Positions 37,141 through 45,912 of a DNA stretch of 64,000 nt are shown here, piece by piece; the first letter of the stretch is position 1; each line of letters opens with the position of its first letter. Origin of the DNA: Nocardia sp. CC227C (GTDB lineage Bacteria > Actinomycetota > Actinomycetes > Mycobacteriales > Mycobacteriaceae); NCBI RefSeq assembly GCF_030767025.1, contig NZ_JASITE010000004.1:310001-374000 (forward strand), in the 5' to 3' direction. The position numbers and the translations under genes are program-made. The notes below the pieces were generated by a model. The model did no database searches. It saw only the letters and a list, made by a program, of their open reading frames with translations, and was not told the origin of the DNA.

Positions 37141-38301
37141 ATGTCGGTTGTCACCCGTGTGACAGACCTGATCGGACACACCCCGCTGTTCGAACTGGCC
37201 GCCACTGACACCGGCACCAGGTTGTATCTGAAATTGGAGAACCTCAATCCCACCGGCGCGGCGAAGATTCGAATGGCCCGCGCCATGGTGGACGACGCCG
37301 AACAACGCGGGCTACTCCTCCCCGGCGGTCACATCATCGAGTCGACCTCCGGAAATACCGGACTCGGTCTGGCGGTTGTAGCGGCCGAGCGTGGGTATCG
37401 CTTTACCGCGGTGGTCGACCACCACGCCTGTAAAGACAAGTTGCGTGCGATGAAAGCCATGGGTGCCGAACTGGTGTTCGTAGCGGACGAAGGCGATGAC
37501 AGCCTTTCCACCTCGGCACGCGAGGAACTCGCCGAGAAAATGGCGCGCGAGGAATGCGAGGCGGCACGCGACGCCGGAACAGCCCCGAATGCCTACTTCA
37601 CCGAACAGCACAACAACGATGCCAATGCCCTCGGTTACTACGCGCTGGCCGACGAGTTGCTGGCCGAACTCGGCCGGGTCGACGTGCTGATTTCCGCGGT
37701 CGGCACCGGCGGATCCATGTTCGGCACCGCGCGCCGCCTGCGTGAGCACGGATTCGAGCCGCGGCTCTACGGGGTGGAGCCGGTCGGGTCCATCGCCTTC
37801 GGCGGACCGGCCGGACCGTACTGGCAGTCCGGCACCGGCACCCCGGAAGGGGCCGATCCGGGCAAGATCGTCGCCGAGGATCTGGGGCTGCTCGAGGAGG
37901 GCGTCAAGGTCTCCGATGTGGAGGCGTTCGCCACCGCGCGGGTGCTGGCCGCCGAACTCGGCCTCATGATCGGCGGTTCCGCGGGCGGCTCGGTCTTCGC
38001 GGCGCTGCGACGGCTCGACGACTTCCCGGCCGGATCCAGCGTGGTCACCATTGTCTGCGACGGTGGCGAGAAGTACCTCGACACCGTGTTCGACGACGAC
38101 TGGATGAGCGACCGCGATCTCCTCGACGCCGAGACCGAACGCGCCGTCGCCGCCATGCTCGACCGGCTGCCCTCGTCGGCTCGCCGCCGCGCCGCCGCGT
38201 CGACCCCCGACGCCGCGGCGACCGGCTCGCGCCGCGCGACGCACACCATCGTGCTGCCCGCCGATCGGCGCGAGCCGGTGCAGGGAGTAGCGGCCAAATG
38301 A
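37141..38301 (+). CDS. Cysteine-synthase-family PLP enzyme, SbnA-like
   Basis: 386 aa from ATG 37141 after GAGGAGAATCC. Fold-II signatures: TDLIGHTPLFELA, the PLP lysine at about residue 42 in NLNPTGAAKIRMA, IIESTSGNTGLGLAVVAAER and the phosphate loop SAVGTGGSMFGTARRL. The usual catalytic Lys context of CysK (SVKDR) is altered to AAKIR. SbnA condenses O-phosphoserine with glutamate to make the substrate of SbnB. A 60-residue Arg/Ala-rich tail extends beyond the fold. The function is assigned from context with the SbnB-like gene; a cysteine synthase or cystathionine synthase role is the alternative. Confidence 0.8.
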   Translation: MSVVTRVTDLIGHTPLFELAATDTGTRLYLKLENLNPTGAAKIRMARAMVDDAEQRGLLLPGGHIIESTSGNTGLGLAVVAAERGYRFTAVVDHHACKDKLRAMKAMGAELVFVADEGDDSLSTSAREELAEKMAREECEAARDAGTAPNAYFTEQHNNDANALGYYALADELLAELGRVDVLISAVGTGGSMFGTARRLREHGFEPRLYGVEPVGSIAFGGPAGPYWQSGTGTPEGADPGKIVAEDLGLLEEGVKVSDVEAFATARVLAAELGLMIGGSAGGSVFAALRRLDDFPAGSSVVTIVCDGGEKYLDTVFDDDWMSDRDLLDAETERAVAAMLDRLPSSARRRAAASTPDAAATGSRRATHTIVLPADRREPVQGVAAK

Positions 38302-39695
38302 ACATCGCCGCTCGGCAGTCCGATGGACGACGGCTCACCGCGCTGGCGACGCCGATCGCACTGACCCAACTGGCCCAGGTGGCGGTCTCCACCACCAATA
38401 TCGCGCTCATGGGCAGCCTCGGGGTGCAGCAGGTGGCGGCGGGCGGACTGGCGCTGGTGCTGTTCAACCAGATCCGCACCATGTGCGTCGGGTTGATCAC
38501 GGGCACCGGCAATCAGGTCGCCACGGTGGTGAGCCGCGCCGACAAGCGCGGCATGAGCGCCGAGCGCGAGGTGCGCGAGGTGGTGCGGTCGAGCTTCCTC
38601 ATCGCCACCCTGGCCGGCGTCCTCGGCGGCGCGCTGCTGATCGGGCTCGGCTGGAGCCTGCAATGGCTGGGCCAGGACGCCTCGGTACTGGAGGCGGCGC
38701 GCCCCATGATGGTGGCGCTGGCCCCCGGCCTGCTGCCCTGCCTGTGGTTCCAGGTGCTGCGGCAGTACACCGTCGGCATGCAGCGGCCCCAGGCGCTGCT
38801 GCTGGTGACGCTCGGCTCGGTGGCGCTCAATCTCGTGCTGGCGCTGGGACTCATGCACGGCTGGCTCGGAATGCCCGCGCTCGGGCTGACCGGTATCGGC
38901 GTCGCCACCTCGCTGGTCTTCCTCATCACCTTCGGCGTGTTCTGGGCCATGGTGCGGCGCGACCCGAAGCTCGGTCGGACGCTGCCGATTCGAATGTGGC
39001 CCGTGCGCATGCGGACGGTGCGCGACGAGCTGAAGCTGGGCACCCCCATCGCGCTCACCTACGGCTCCGAGGCGGGCATGTTCTCGGTGCTCGCCCTGGT
39101 CATGGGCACGCTGGGGGCCGCCGCGCTGGCCGCGCACAATGTCGTCTACCAGATCGTCTACATCGTCTTCCAGGTCGCCATCGGACTCTCGCACGGCTCC
39201 TCCATCCTGGTGAGCACGACGGTGGCGCGCGACGAATACCCGCACGCGCGCTCGGTGGCCTGGCTGGCGCTGCGCTACGCGGCCATCGTCGCCGCGGTCA
39301 CCGGCGCGGCCTACGTACTCGCCCCGGACTGGGTGCTGAAACCCTTCCTCGGCGACGCCGACGCCGATACCGTCGCGTTGGCGCACACCCTGCTGTTGAT
39401 CGCCATCGTGCTCCAGTTCTTCGACGCGGCCCAGAACATCGGCGTGGGGCTGCTGCGCGGCCTGAAGGACACCAAGGCGGGGTTCCGGCTGTCGCTGATC
39501 GGCTACTGGGCTGTGGGATTGCCCACGGCGCTGCTGCTCGCCTACCCGCTGCACCTGGGGGCGGCGGGCGTCTGGTGGGGTCTCGCCGCCGGTCTCGCCA
39601 CCACCGCTGTGCTGATGCTGCGCCGCTACTTCGCACTGCTGGACGCGCGTGAGCAGGAGTATCCCCGCGTGCTGGCCAATAGCCTCGGGAGTTGA
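38298..39695 (+). CDS. MATE-family multidrug/metabolite efflux transporter
   Basis: 465 aa, joined to the SbnA-like gene by an ATGA overlap. Twelve hydrophobic segments in two similar halves; LATPIALTQLAQVAVSTTNI and GMPALGLTGIGVATSL in the first half, ELKLGTPIALTYGSEAGMFS and AAHNVVYQIVYIVFQVAIGL in the second. MATE proteins export organic compounds with Na+ or H+. Translational coupling to a biosynthetic enzyme points to export of the pathway product, as SbnD (an MFS carrier) does in staphyloferrin B. Confidence 0.85.
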   Translation: MNIAARQSDGRRLTALATPIALTQLAQVAVSTTNIALMGSLGVQQVAAGGLALVLFNQIRTMCVGLITGTGNQVATVVSRADKRGMSAEREVREVVRSSFLIATLAGVLGGALLIGLGWSLQWLGQDASVLEAARPMMVALAPGLLPCLWFQVLRQYTVGMQRPQALLLVTLGSVALNLVLALGLMHGWLGMPALGLTGIGVATSLVFLITFGVFWAMVRRDPKLGRTLPIRMWPVRMRTVRDELKLGTPIALTYGSEAGMFSVLALVMGTLGAAALAAHNVVYQIVYIVFQVAIGLSHGSSILVSTTVARDEYPHARSVAWLALRYAAIVAAVTGAAYVLAPDWVLKPFLGDADADTVALAHTLLLIAIVLQFFDAAQNIGVGLLRGLKDTKAGFRLSLIGYWAVGLPTALLLAYPLHLGAAGVWWGLAAGLATTAVLMLRRYFALLDAREQEYPRVLANSLGS

Positions 39696-39830
39696 AGCCG
39701 ACACGTAAATCTCATCTTTCCGCAAGCATGCCGTCACTGGGCGCGGGCAGGCTGGAAGAAACGGCTTCGCTATTCTGGCCGACGGAATCGGCAAGCAAGG
39801 GCGAAGACGAAACCGCCGGGGAGGATGTCC

Positions 39831-40784
39831 GTGTACATCACCAGAGTCGCCGAGTACCCGAGACCCGATCACGTGCTGTTCCACTTCAGCGATACGCACC
39901 TGATCGCCGCCGACACCGCGCTCTACGGCGCGGTGGACGCCGAGCGACGCCTATCCCAACTGCTGGCGCAGGCCGAGGCCAGCGGCATCACACCGACCGC
40001 CATCGTGTTCACCGGGGACCTCACCGACCACGGTGAGCCGGGCGCGTACACCAAGCTGCGCAACCTCGTGGAGCCCTTCGCCGAGCGGGTGGGCGCGCCG
40101 CTGGTGTGGGTGGCCGGCAACCACGACGACCGCACCGCGCTGCGCGAAAACCTGTTGGACGAGCCGGGTTCCACCACGCCGTACGACCAGGTGCACATGT
40201 TCGACGGGTTGCGCGTCGTGGTGCTGGACACCACCGTGCCCGGCCACCACTACGGCGAGATCACCCCGGCCCAGCTGGAATGGCTGCGCACGGTGCTCTG
40301 CGAGCCCGCGCCGTTCGGGACCGTGCTGGCCATGCACCATCCGCCGGTGCCGTGCGTAATCGACTTGGCCGTGACGGTGGAGCTGCGCGATCAGCGCCGC
40401 CTCGCCGACGTGCTGGACGGCACCGATGTGCGCGCCATCCTGGCCGGGCACCTGCACTTCTCCACCAGCGCCACCTTCGCCGGGATTCCGGTGTCGGTGG
40501 CGTCGGCGACCTGCTACAGCCAGGACCTGGCGGTGGCCCGGGGCGGCATCCGCGGGCGGGACGGCGCGCAGGCGTTCAACTACGTGCACGTCTACCCGGA
40601 CACCGTGGTGCATTCGGTGGTGCCGATCGGGTCGGGGCCGACGGTCGGGGAACCGGCCACCCCGGAGCAGGCGGCGCGCAAGCTGGCGGACGCGGGCATC
40701 GTGATACCGCCGGCCGCCGGGATTCCGCACGTCGTGCAGCGACCGGCCACCACGCCCGAGAACGACGGCGAATCGGTCAGCTAG
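39831..40784 (+). CDS. cpdA: Metallophosphoesterase, Rv0805-like cyclic-nucleotide phosphodiesterase
   Basis: About 317 aa. The GTG at 39831 is preferred because GGGGAGG lies 6 bases upstream, whereas it directly abuts the ATG at 39825. All dimetal motifs are present: [40 protein letters not shown] and [14 protein letters not shown]. Long stretches, including [12 protein letters not shown] and RGRDGAQ, follow M. tuberculosis Rv0805 as I remember it, including its C-terminal extension for membrane/wall association. It hydrolyses 2',3'- and 3',5'-cAMP. It converges with the Stealth gene with only 6 bp between stops. Confidence 0.88.
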   Translation: MYITRVAEYPRPDHVLFHFSDTHLIAADTALYGAVDAERRLSQLLAQAEASGITPTAIVFTGDLTDHGEPGAYTKLRNLVEPFAERVGAPLVWVAGNHDDRTALRENLLDEPGSTTPYDQVHMFDGLRVVVLDTTVPGHHYGEITPAQLEWLRTVLCEPAPFGTVLAMHHPPVPCVIDLAVTVELRDQRRLADVLDGTDVRAILAGHLHFSTSATFAGIPVSVASATCYSQDLAVARGGIRGRDGAQAFNYVHVYPDTVVHSVVPIGSGPTVGEPATPEQAARKLADAGIVIPPAAGIPHVVQRPATTPENDGESVS

Positions 40785-40790
40785 AACCGA

Positions 40791-42245
40791 TCAGGCGGCG
40801 CCGGATTCGAACAGCGCTCCCGCCACCGACTCCGGCTTCTCCCACGGAGCGGGCTCCGGGTAGTAGGTCTCCAGGAATTCCGAGACCGCCCGCACCCGCT
40901 CCGCCTCCGGCACCTCCGGGAAGCTGCCGTCGTTGAGGCAGAAGAAGTCCACATTGCGACGCCGGGCCAGCCCGTCCAGCAGCGCGAGCCCGGTGTAGAG
41001 GGTGGTGTCGACGTAGCGCACCTTGCCGCGCTCCTGCGGCACCGCCCGGCCGGTGAACAGCGCGTAGTAGTGGTAGAGCGAATTCGTCACCGAGATATCG
41101 GTGGCGGCCCGGAACCGGCTGGTGCGGGTGCGTGCGAAATCGGCCGCGAATTCCCGCTCCATCTCGTGGAGTACGCTGCGCCGCAACGGAACCGGCGTGT
41201 GTTCCAGATGCCTGGTGATGACGTGGCCGAACCGCTGCCGCAGCAGCGCCCGATTCACCCGCGCGGCATTCTCGAATCCGCTGCGGCGCTCGTTGTTCGA
41301 GCCCGGCCCGATCCGGGTGTCCGCCTCGATGAAGCGGCTCACCCCGGCCGGGGTGAAGAACATGGACGGACGCACCGGGCGGGCGAAGAACATGTCGTCG
41401 TTGGAGTACAGGAAGTGCTCGCTCAGCCCCTCGATGTGCTGCAACTGGCATTCCACCGCATGGGAATTGAAGATCGGCAGGCCGCTGCGGTCCGCGAAGT
41501 GGTCCACGGCACGGACAATGGTGACCTGCGGGTCCTCGGCGAGCCAATCCGGCACCGCGGAGTCGGTGGCGATGAAGATGCGGCGGATCCACGGCGCGTT
41601 CTTGTGCACCGCGCGCAGCGCGTAGCGCAACTCGTCGATCTGGCGGATGCGCGCATCGGCCTCGTCCCCCTCACCGACCACGACCTGCGCCATCATGCCC
41701 GCGCGCCGCGCCCGGAACTCCGGATCGGAACCGTCCACCCACGAGAACACGATGTCGATGTCGAAGCCGACATCGGTGGTGTTGGGCGCGAACATGCCGG
41801 CGAGCGTCGGCCAGCTCAGCTCGTAGAGCAGCACCGTGGACTGCTCCACATCGGCCAGGTCGAAGACGGTGCGGGTCAAGGCGTTCGGCCGCGGGCACTC
41901 CACGGTGTCGCCGTGGTACTCCCACAGTTCGAGTTCCACGTGATGCGCCGGATCCAGGTCCCGGCCCAGCCGGAACACATTGCGCTGCTTCTCGTTGCAC
42001 GAGAATCCAGCCATCATCGCCGCGCCCAGCACCCGGCGCAACGCCGAACGGTGCGCGGCGTCCACCGCCAGCACCAGCCGGTGATCGCAGTCCCGCACCA
42101 GCAGGAACGGCAGGTCCGCGGCCGTCAACTCCGCCCGCAGATATCGCAGATCGTCCACCACCGTCGTCGACACCGCCAGATTCGCGGCGGTCGCCCGCGC
42201 CACCATCTCCACCGTCTCCGGCTGCACCGCACCCATATCCACCAT
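40791..42245 (-). CDS. Stealth-family sugar-phosphate transferase
   Basis: 484 aa from ATG 42245 after GCGGAGAACGG. The four Stealth regions are seen in order: DIDIVFSWVDGSDPEFRARR (CR1), DELRYALRAVHKNAPWIRRI then FIATDS (CR2), GLSEHFLYSNDDMFFARPV with the following catalytic-type block, then HTPVPLRRSVLHEMEREFAA and RFRAATDISVTNSLYHYYAL (CR3), and NVDFFCLNDGSF (CR4). The first 170 residues are a separate N-terminal domain, typical of actinobacterial members. Such enzymes transfer hexose-1-phosphate to capsule or wall glycans. No capsule genes are nearby. Confidence 0.85.
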   Translation of the reverse strand: MVDMGAVQPETVEMVARATAANLAVSTTVVDDLRYLRAELTAADLPFLLVRDCDHRLVLAVDAAHRSALRRVLGAAMMAGFSCNEKQRNVFRLGRDLDPAHHVELELWEYHGDTVECPRPNALTRTVFDLADVEQSTVLLYELSWPTLAGMFAPNTTDVGFDIDIVFSWVDGSDPEFRARRAGMMAQVVVGEGDEADARIRQIDELRYALRAVHKNAPWIRRIFIATDSAVPDWLAEDPQVTIVRAVDHFADRSGLPIFNSHAVECQLQHIEGLSEHFLYSNDDMFFARPVRPSMFFTPAGVSRFIEADTRIGPGSNNERRSGFENAARVNRALLRQRFGHVITRHLEHTPVPLRRSVLHEMEREFAADFARTRTSRFRAATDISVTNSLYHYYALFTGRAVPQERGKVRYVDTTLYTGLALLDGLARRRNVDFFCLNDGSFPEVPEAERVRAVSEFLETYYPEPAPWEKPESVAGALFESGAA

Positions 42246-42755
42246 CACCGTTCTCCGCTCTGTCGCGCCTATCACCTCACGCCTGGACACATGCGCCGAC
42301 GCGACTCGCCCACGGCACGGGGCGAGTCGCGAAATCGACTGGGCGCATTCAGAAGAACGGAGCCGTGAGTATGGTGCGCGGATAGAGACGCTGCCGATGC
42401 GGGTGGAATCCCATGTCGCACTCACCTCACTCACTGGTGACGCGCCCGACGCGCGTCTGTTGGATACTGCCCGCGTTCGTCGACGCCGGATGCGGCGGAC
42501 GATCTTCACCGGGCGGTCATCGGCCGGTTACTCGCGCGACCTCGATTGGACGAGGAACTGTTACGAATGATGAACCTCCGAAGTCACTTCGTCAATGACA
42601 TCCGTCGCACCATCTGTCAAGGTTTTCACATCCGTAACCGCCGACATGTGAGCGGTATGTGATCTTCGGACCCCAGCAGAGCAGCGTCACAACGGCTTAC
42701 ACTGCAAGTAGCGCAGTCCAGCCCGCTGCGTCGAGACGATCGTGAGGTGACGAAG
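42246..42755. other. Intergenic region between divergent Stealth and PPOX genes
   Basis: About 510 bp with no convincing coding sequence. A perfect 10-bp inverted repeat (GCGACTCGCC / GGCGAGTCGC) at 42301-42330 lies in the Stealth leader. The stretch 42540-42710 is less GC-rich than the flanks and probably holds both promoters. Confidence 0.6.
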
Positions 42756-43232
42756 ATGGTTACGCGTGCCCAGCAGCGTCAGGAGCCCTCGACAGACCAT
42801 CCGCAGTTGGACGTGCTCCCGGAGTGGCCGGTCGACACCATCGCGGTGCTCGTGACCACCGACGGCGGCCCGCACGCCATTCCGGTCTCGTGGCCGGTCC
42901 GCGCGGGCGACCACCGCATCCTGCTGAGCCTGAAATTCGATCGCGGCTCGCTGGCCCGGCTGCGGGAGCACCCCGAGGTGGCACTGCTGATCCTCGGCGG
43001 CGGCGATGTGGCGCTGTGCGCACGCGGCAGCGCGCGGGTGGTCGCCGATCCCATGCCCACCGCGCGCGACTACGTGGCGGTCGCCATCGAGGTGGCCGCC
43101 ATCGACGATCACCGCCAGTCGGCGTTCACGGTCGCGGCCGGTATCCAGCGCACCGTGCTCGACCCCGGCGAACTGCGTTACCTGGAGGAACGGGTGGCGG
43201 CGCTGCGCGAACTCGCGGCCGGACTCGACTGA
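42756..43232 (+). CDS. PPOX-class (split-barrel FMN/F420-binding fold) protein
   Basis: 158 aa from ATG 42756 after GTGAGG; a GTG lies nine bases earlier. The split-barrel pattern is visible as IAVLVTTDGGPHAIPVSWPV, HRILLSLKFDRGSLARLRE, PEVALLILGGGDVALCARGS followed by ARVV. Proteins of this size bind FMN, F420 or haem and often act as F420-dependent reductases in actinobacteria. No neighbour suggests a substrate. Divergent from the Stealth gene over 510 bp. Confidence 0.7.
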   Translation: MVTRAQQRQEPSTDHPQLDVLPEWPVDTIAVLVTTDGGPHAIPVSWPVRAGDHRILLSLKFDRGSLARLREHPEVALLILGGGDVALCARGSARVVADPMPTARDYVAVAIEVAAIDDHRQSAFTVAAGIQRTVLDPGELRYLEERVAALRELAAGLD

Positions 43233-43364
43233 CCGCGAGCGGCGGCGAGGCGGATCAGCAGCGGTCCGAGCCGCCGTTCCAGAAATGAACTGGCACAACA
43301 GGTCACCATTTCGACCATAATCGGGTGGGGATGCGGTACGAAGTGCACCGCGGGGAAGGAGATC

Positions 43365-43940
43365 ATGAGCGTCACCCTGGCCAAGGGCGGAAATGTTTCG
43401 CTGTCCAAGCAGGCCCCCAATCTGACCAAGGTGCAGGTCGGCCTCGGCTGGGACGTACGCACCACGACCGGTGCGGACTACGACCTGGACGCGAGCGCGC
43501 TGGCCTGCGGATCGAATATGCGGGTGCTGTCGGACGCGCATTTCATCTTCTACAACAACCTGCGCTCGCCGGAGGGCACCATCGAGCACACCGGGGACAA
43601 CCTCACCGGTGAGGGCGACGGCGACGACGAGGTGATCAATGTCGACCTGGCCGCCATGCCGCCCACGATCACCAATGTCTTCTTCCCGGTGTCCATTCAC
43701 GACGCGGAGGCGCGGCGGCAGTCCTTCGGACAGATCCGCAATGCCTACATCCGGGTGGTGGACGCGGCGACCGGCTCGGAACTGGCCCGCTTCGACCTGA
43801 CCGAGGACGCCTCCACCGAGACCGCCATGGTGTTCGGCGAGCTGTACCGGCACGGGTCGGAGTGGAAGTTCCGGGCCATCGGCCAGGGCTACGCGTCCGG
43901 CCTCGCGGGCATCGCCCGCGACTACGGCGTCAACGTATGA
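43365..43940 (+). CDS. TerD-family calcium-binding stress protein
   Basis: 191 aa. N-terminal VTLAKGGNVSLSKQAPNLTK is the TerD start, followed by VGLGWDVRTTTGADYDLDAS, FYNNLRSPEGTIEHTGDNLT, GDDEVINVDLAAMPP and the second acidic loop region FDLTEDASTETAMVFGELYR. Paired Asp-rich loops bind Ca2+. TerD proteins belong to tellurite/stress-response and phage-defence loci, but here the gene is solitary, with no TerB/TerC neighbours in the window. Confidence 0.9.
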   Translation: MSVTLAKGGNVSLSKQAPNLTKVQVGLGWDVRTTTGADYDLDASALACGSNMRVLSDAHFIFYNNLRSPEGTIEHTGDNLTGEGDGDDEVINVDLAAMPPTITNVFFPVSIHDAEARRQSFGQIRNAYIRVVDAATGSELARFDLTEDASTETAMVFGELYRHGSEWKFRAIGQGYASGLAGIARDYGVNV

Positions 43941-43997
43941 CCCTCGCTCCCCCGCCGCCCCGGAACTTCAGCGTGTAGCCGAGAGCCGTTCACTCTC

Positions 43998-44213
43998 GTG
44001 CACGAGCGCCTGCGGGCGGAGCCGAACCGATTCCGGACGTACCCGGTGAGTTACCCCGAACGGTGCGAAATCACCGGGTACGTCGGCAATCGGGGTTACG
44101 CCTCGTTCGGCAGGGTCGTCGAGAGTACCGATGTGGTGGATGCCATAGACCATGGGTCGAGTGTGGCCGACGCAGGGCTCGCGGGTGAAAAGCCGATGTG
44201 CGGCCGGGGGTGA
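43998..44213 (+). pseudogene. Decayed fragment region (cyclophilin-like tail, then a truncated N-terminus)
   Basis: The 353-bp gap 43941-44293 has no intact gene. An open frame here contains GYASFGRVVESTDVVDAID, which resembles the end of cyclophilin-type prolyl isomerases (GYAVFG.VVEG.DVVDAI), but the rest of such a protein is absent. Just after it, at 44222, ATG ACG GCG AAG GTC encodes MTAKVDTVERYLAGE and stops, like the beginning of a SnoaL-type protein cut short. Both look like leftovers of deleted genes; the assignment is tentative. Confidence 0.35.
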
Positions 44214-44293
44214 CCGGGGCCATGACGGCGAAGGTCGACACGGTGGAACGCTACCTCGCCGGAGAGTGACCCGGCGCGGCGCTCAGGACGGGC

Positions 44294-44989
44294 TCAGCGG
44301 CGGCCGACCTCGGCCGCGATGCGGTCCGCGATCACCTGTGCGGCGCGGGCATTGCCGACCGAACAGGTACTCGCCTCGATCACGGTATTGCCCGTGGTGC
44401 GCGCGTGGTTGTCGCAGATCCAGTCATTGCCCTGCTCCGTGGTGGTCCAGCCGACCGCGACCTGGCCCGCCGGGGCCGGGCGCGTGGTGTCGGCGACCCG
44501 CCAGGTCAGCGCATCCTGCCCGGAGGCCGAGACGGTGACGTTTCGATCCCGGCAGTCGGCGATGACCGCGCGGTACCGGTCGACGAGCGCCTCCGCGGCG
44601 AGGAAGTTCCGGAAGGTCACCGCGGTCTGATAGACGAAGTGCGTGTACCGGTCCCCCGGTTGCCGGAACACCTTGGTGCGCAAGGCCGTCCACTCGCCGC
44701 CGTACACGCTGTCGTGCCCGGTGTACACCAGTGCCGCGCACCGCGCCGGGCCGATGGTCTCGCGGGGCGCGGCGGTACTCGCCGCCTCGTACGACTGCGT
44801 CAGCCCGGTGGTGTCCACGATCGACTCGATCTCCGAGATCGGCAGCAGCACCTCCCCGACCTGTTCCGCCCCGAGCCGCGGCAGGCCCGCCACCGCCGGA
44901 TCGGGCTCGGCCCTGCCCCCCACCACCTGTCCGCACCCGGTCAGCAAGAACAGCACGGCCACCAACGCCGCAATCCCACGGCCCCGCAT
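44294..44989 (-). CDS. Lipoprotein with PknH-type extracellular sensor domain
   Basis: 231 aa from ATG 44989 directly after GGGAGGCGGC. A lipoprotein signal (ALVAVLFLLTGCGQVVGG) gives Cys modification. The mature part is the PknH_C-like sensor: LLPISEIESIVDTTGL, RCAALVYTGHDSVYGGEWTA, then HFVYQTAVTFRNFLAAEAL, WRVADT and WICDNHARTTGNTVIEASTC, with Cys pairs that should form disulfides. In mycobacteria this domain occurs on PknH and on free lipoproteins (LppH, LpqQ). Ligand unknown; no kinase gene is adjacent. Confidence 0.85.
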   Translation of the reverse strand: MRGRGIAALVAVLFLLTGCGQVVGGRAEPDPAVAGLPRLGAEQVGEVLLPISEIESIVDTTGLTQSYEAASTAAPRETIGPARCAALVYTGHDSVYGGEWTALRTKVFRQPGDRYTHFVYQTAVTFRNFLAAEALVDRYRAVIADCRDRNVTVSASGQDALTWRVADTTRPAPAGQVAVGWTTTEQGNDWICDNHARTTGNTVIEASTCSVGNARAAQVIADRIAAEVGRR

Positions 44990-45180
44990 GCCGCCTCCCT
45001 GGAACCGACGTCCCGAACCATCGGGATTGCCCGCCACCGTCCCCACGAAACCTACCGCGCCGCCGCAGCCACCGGAAGCGGCGGATTTCGCACCGCGACA
45101 GCCGCGTCGACGCCGGTCGACACCTCGGCGGGTGCCGCCACACACCACCGCGGGCGCGGCGTCGGCGACCACGCATCGAG

Positions 45181-45912
45181 TCAGGCCGCGGGCCAGAACT
45201 GGAGCCAGTCCTCGATGGTGAGGGGTTGGCGCTCGCCGCGCGCCGCTTCGGCGCGGTCCTCGGCGGTGCGGATGGCGGCGGCGAAGGTGAGGGTGGCCTT
45301 GCGGAGGCGTTCCTCGGCACTGTCGCCGCGCTCGAGGGTGACGGTGCGGAGGTCGTCGGGTACGAGCCGGTCCGGCAGGCCCGCTCTGCGGCTGCGCGAG
45401 AGCACCTTCTCGGCCAGCGCCAGGGCCGGTTGGGCCATGGCGATGCCGTCCAGGCAGGAGCGGCGGGACTTCTCGGTGGATTTGCGTTCCTCCCAGGCGC
45501 GTTCCTGGGCGGCGATCTTCTGCTCGGGGGCGGTGTCGGGGCCGATGGAGCCGTCGAGCAGGTGCGGGCTGCGGTGCGTGAGCTTGTCCACCAGCGTGGC
45601 TGCCACGTCGGCAACGGTGAATTCGCCCGCGGCTTCGGCGATTCGGGAATGGAACAGCACCTGCAGCAGCAGGTCGCCGAGTTCCTCCCGAATGGTCCGC
45701 GTGTCGGCCTGCTGAATGGCGTCGAGCAGTTCGTAGGTCTCCTCGAGCAGATAGGGGCGCAGCGAGTCGTGGGTCTGGGTCACCTCCCAGCCGCCGAAGT
45801 TCCACAGCCGGTCCATGACATCGACCGCCTCGGCCAGCGCCTCCGTCATGCGGGCGGTGTCGGCCGCCTGCCCGTTGCCGGATACCGTGCGCCCGTTCGC
45901 ATCCCCGCTCAT
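45181..45912 (-). CDS. mazG: Nucleoside triphosphate pyrophosphohydrolase MazG
   Basis: 243 aa from ATG 45912, overlapping the mfd stop by ATGA; the frame is open further up but that would lie inside mfd. MazG all-alpha signature: [56 protein letters not shown]; the E-E-x-x-E...E-x-x-D ligands for Mg2+ are intact. It hydrolyses (d)NTPs, including oxidised ones, to NMP and PPi. Position after mfd is as in mycobacteria (Rv1021). Confidence 0.92.
   Translation of the reverse strand: MSGDANGRTVSGNGQAADTARMTEALAEAVDVMDRLWNFGGWEVTQTHDSLRPYLLEETYELLDAIQQADTRTIREELGDLLLQVLFHSRIAEAAGEFTVADVAATLVDKLTHRSPHLLDGSIGPDTAPEQKIAAQERAWEERKSTEKSRRSCLDGIAMAQPALALAEKVLSRSRRAGLPDRLVPDDLRTVTLERGDSAEERLRKATLTFAAAIRTAEDRAEAARGERQPLTIEDWLQFWPAA

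Noticed and set aside
33500..39695. Search for an NIS synthetase, NRPS or siderophore receptor inside the iron-box cluster
   Set aside because: No IucA/IucC motifs, adenylation or carrier domains, or ABC importer genes are present in the window, so the cluster cannot be named a complete siderophore locus.
37767..39899. A 710-codon minus-strand frame over the SbnA-like and MATE genes
   Set aside because: Composition is that of an antisense shadow, while the plus strand has PLP and MATE motifs and ATGA coupling.
42413..42598. 61-codon frame in the gap before the PPOX gene
   Set aside because: No ribosome site, no plausible protein pattern, and the region has promoter-like composition.
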